From positions 1 through 15,453 of the forward strand of contig CAZQEN010000173.1 in the NCBI GenBank assembly GCA_964591605.1: a stretch of 15,453 bases of DNA, written 5' to 3'. A program made the position numbers and the translations under genes. Position 1 is the stretch's first letter, and each line of letters starts with the position of its first letter. The stretch is from CAYLLT01 sp964591605. Lineage in GTDB: Bacteria; Planctomycetota; Phycisphaerae; UBA1845; PWPN01. Positions 15,336 to 15,453 of this stretch are shown piece after piece. Below the pieces are notes generated by a model, which searched no databases, was not told where the DNA came from, and saw only the letters and a program-made list of their open reading frames with translations.

Positions 15336-15373
15336 GTCATTGTGCGCAGGCGGGGCGCCTGCGCCGCAATGAC
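15336..15373. repeat. Long hairpin after the miniprotein gene
   Basis: GTCATTG (15336-15342) and CAATGAC (15367-15373) form outer arms. GCGCAGGCG (15344-15352) and CGCCTGCGC (15356-15364) form inner arms around a GGG loop, with one unpaired base on one side and two on the other. The 16-bp stem begins 62 bases after the miniprotein stop. No T run follows, so it is either a non-canonical terminator or a palindromic repeat. The remaining 15374-15453 shows no gene. Confidence 0.65.
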
Positions 15374-15453
15374 ACCGGGGCGCGGCTGGGGGGTGTCCAC
15401 GTCTGGAGCCTGGCGTCTGCGCCACTACTGGCGCGCGATCGCCGGTGGCCGGC

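Noticed and set aside
15171..15425. 84-residue minus-strand frame near the right edge
   Set aside because: It overlaps the miniprotein gene and the long hairpin, has low-complexity composition and no ribosome binding site that I can see.

Overview
The window is GC-rich, gene-dense DNA that looks like a Planctomycetota chromosome, probably a Phycisphaerae-like lineage. This is inferred from gene content, with no marker gene to confirm it. The signs are an ECF sigma factor beside a Ser/Thr kinase with a TPR tail, a membrane protein with a C-x2-C...C-x2-C zinc ribbon at its N terminus, secreted FG-GAP/UnbV and thrombospondin-type-3 proteins ending in a Cys-containing dockerin-like module, a secreted GH78 rhamnosidase and a formylglycine sulfatase. 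I see no rRNA, tRNA, CRISPR array, transposase or phage gene.

Left part, minus strand (181-10631). Five genes point the same way. Read 5' to 3' they are: ECF sigma factor (10631-9996), Ser/Thr kinase with TPRs (9815-6684), zinc-ribbon 5-TM membrane protein (6602-5640), alpha-L-rhamnosidase (5517-2626), and a seven-bladed FG-GAP propeller protein with UnbV and dockerin-like ends (2415-181). The first three form a plausible regulatory unit. The last two have their own promoter-like sequences and strong Shine-Dalgarno sites.

Right part, plus strand (10957-15273). A 325-bp divergent intergenic region holds hairpins and a promoter candidate. After it come two tightly linked secreted-protein genes, 21 bp apart. 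The first has a His-Gly / Ser-Ser-Cys arrangement like clan CD (caspase/gingipain-fold) peptidases. The second has a propeptide-like core, thrombospondin type 3 repeats and a dockerin-like tail. A secreted sulfatase follows, then a 58-residue membrane or secreted miniprotein with an ideal ribosome-binding site, and a long hairpin near the right edge.

The most unusual items are two. (1) A dispersed palindromic element has termini GGGTGGCATGGG / CCCATGCCACCC. A complete 100-bp cloverleaf-like copy sits in frame inside the kinase domain, a short relative lies between the sigma and kinase genes, and the end of another copy lies at the left edge. (2) The two-gene secreted peptidase-like/partner cassette at 10957-13239, whose second gene carries a five-unit heptanucleotide tandem repeat in its first codons.

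Biologically the window combines envelope or extracellular glycan attack (rhamnosidase, sulfatase), extracellular calcium-binding proteins and a signal-transduction module. Co-regulation of these parts is inference.
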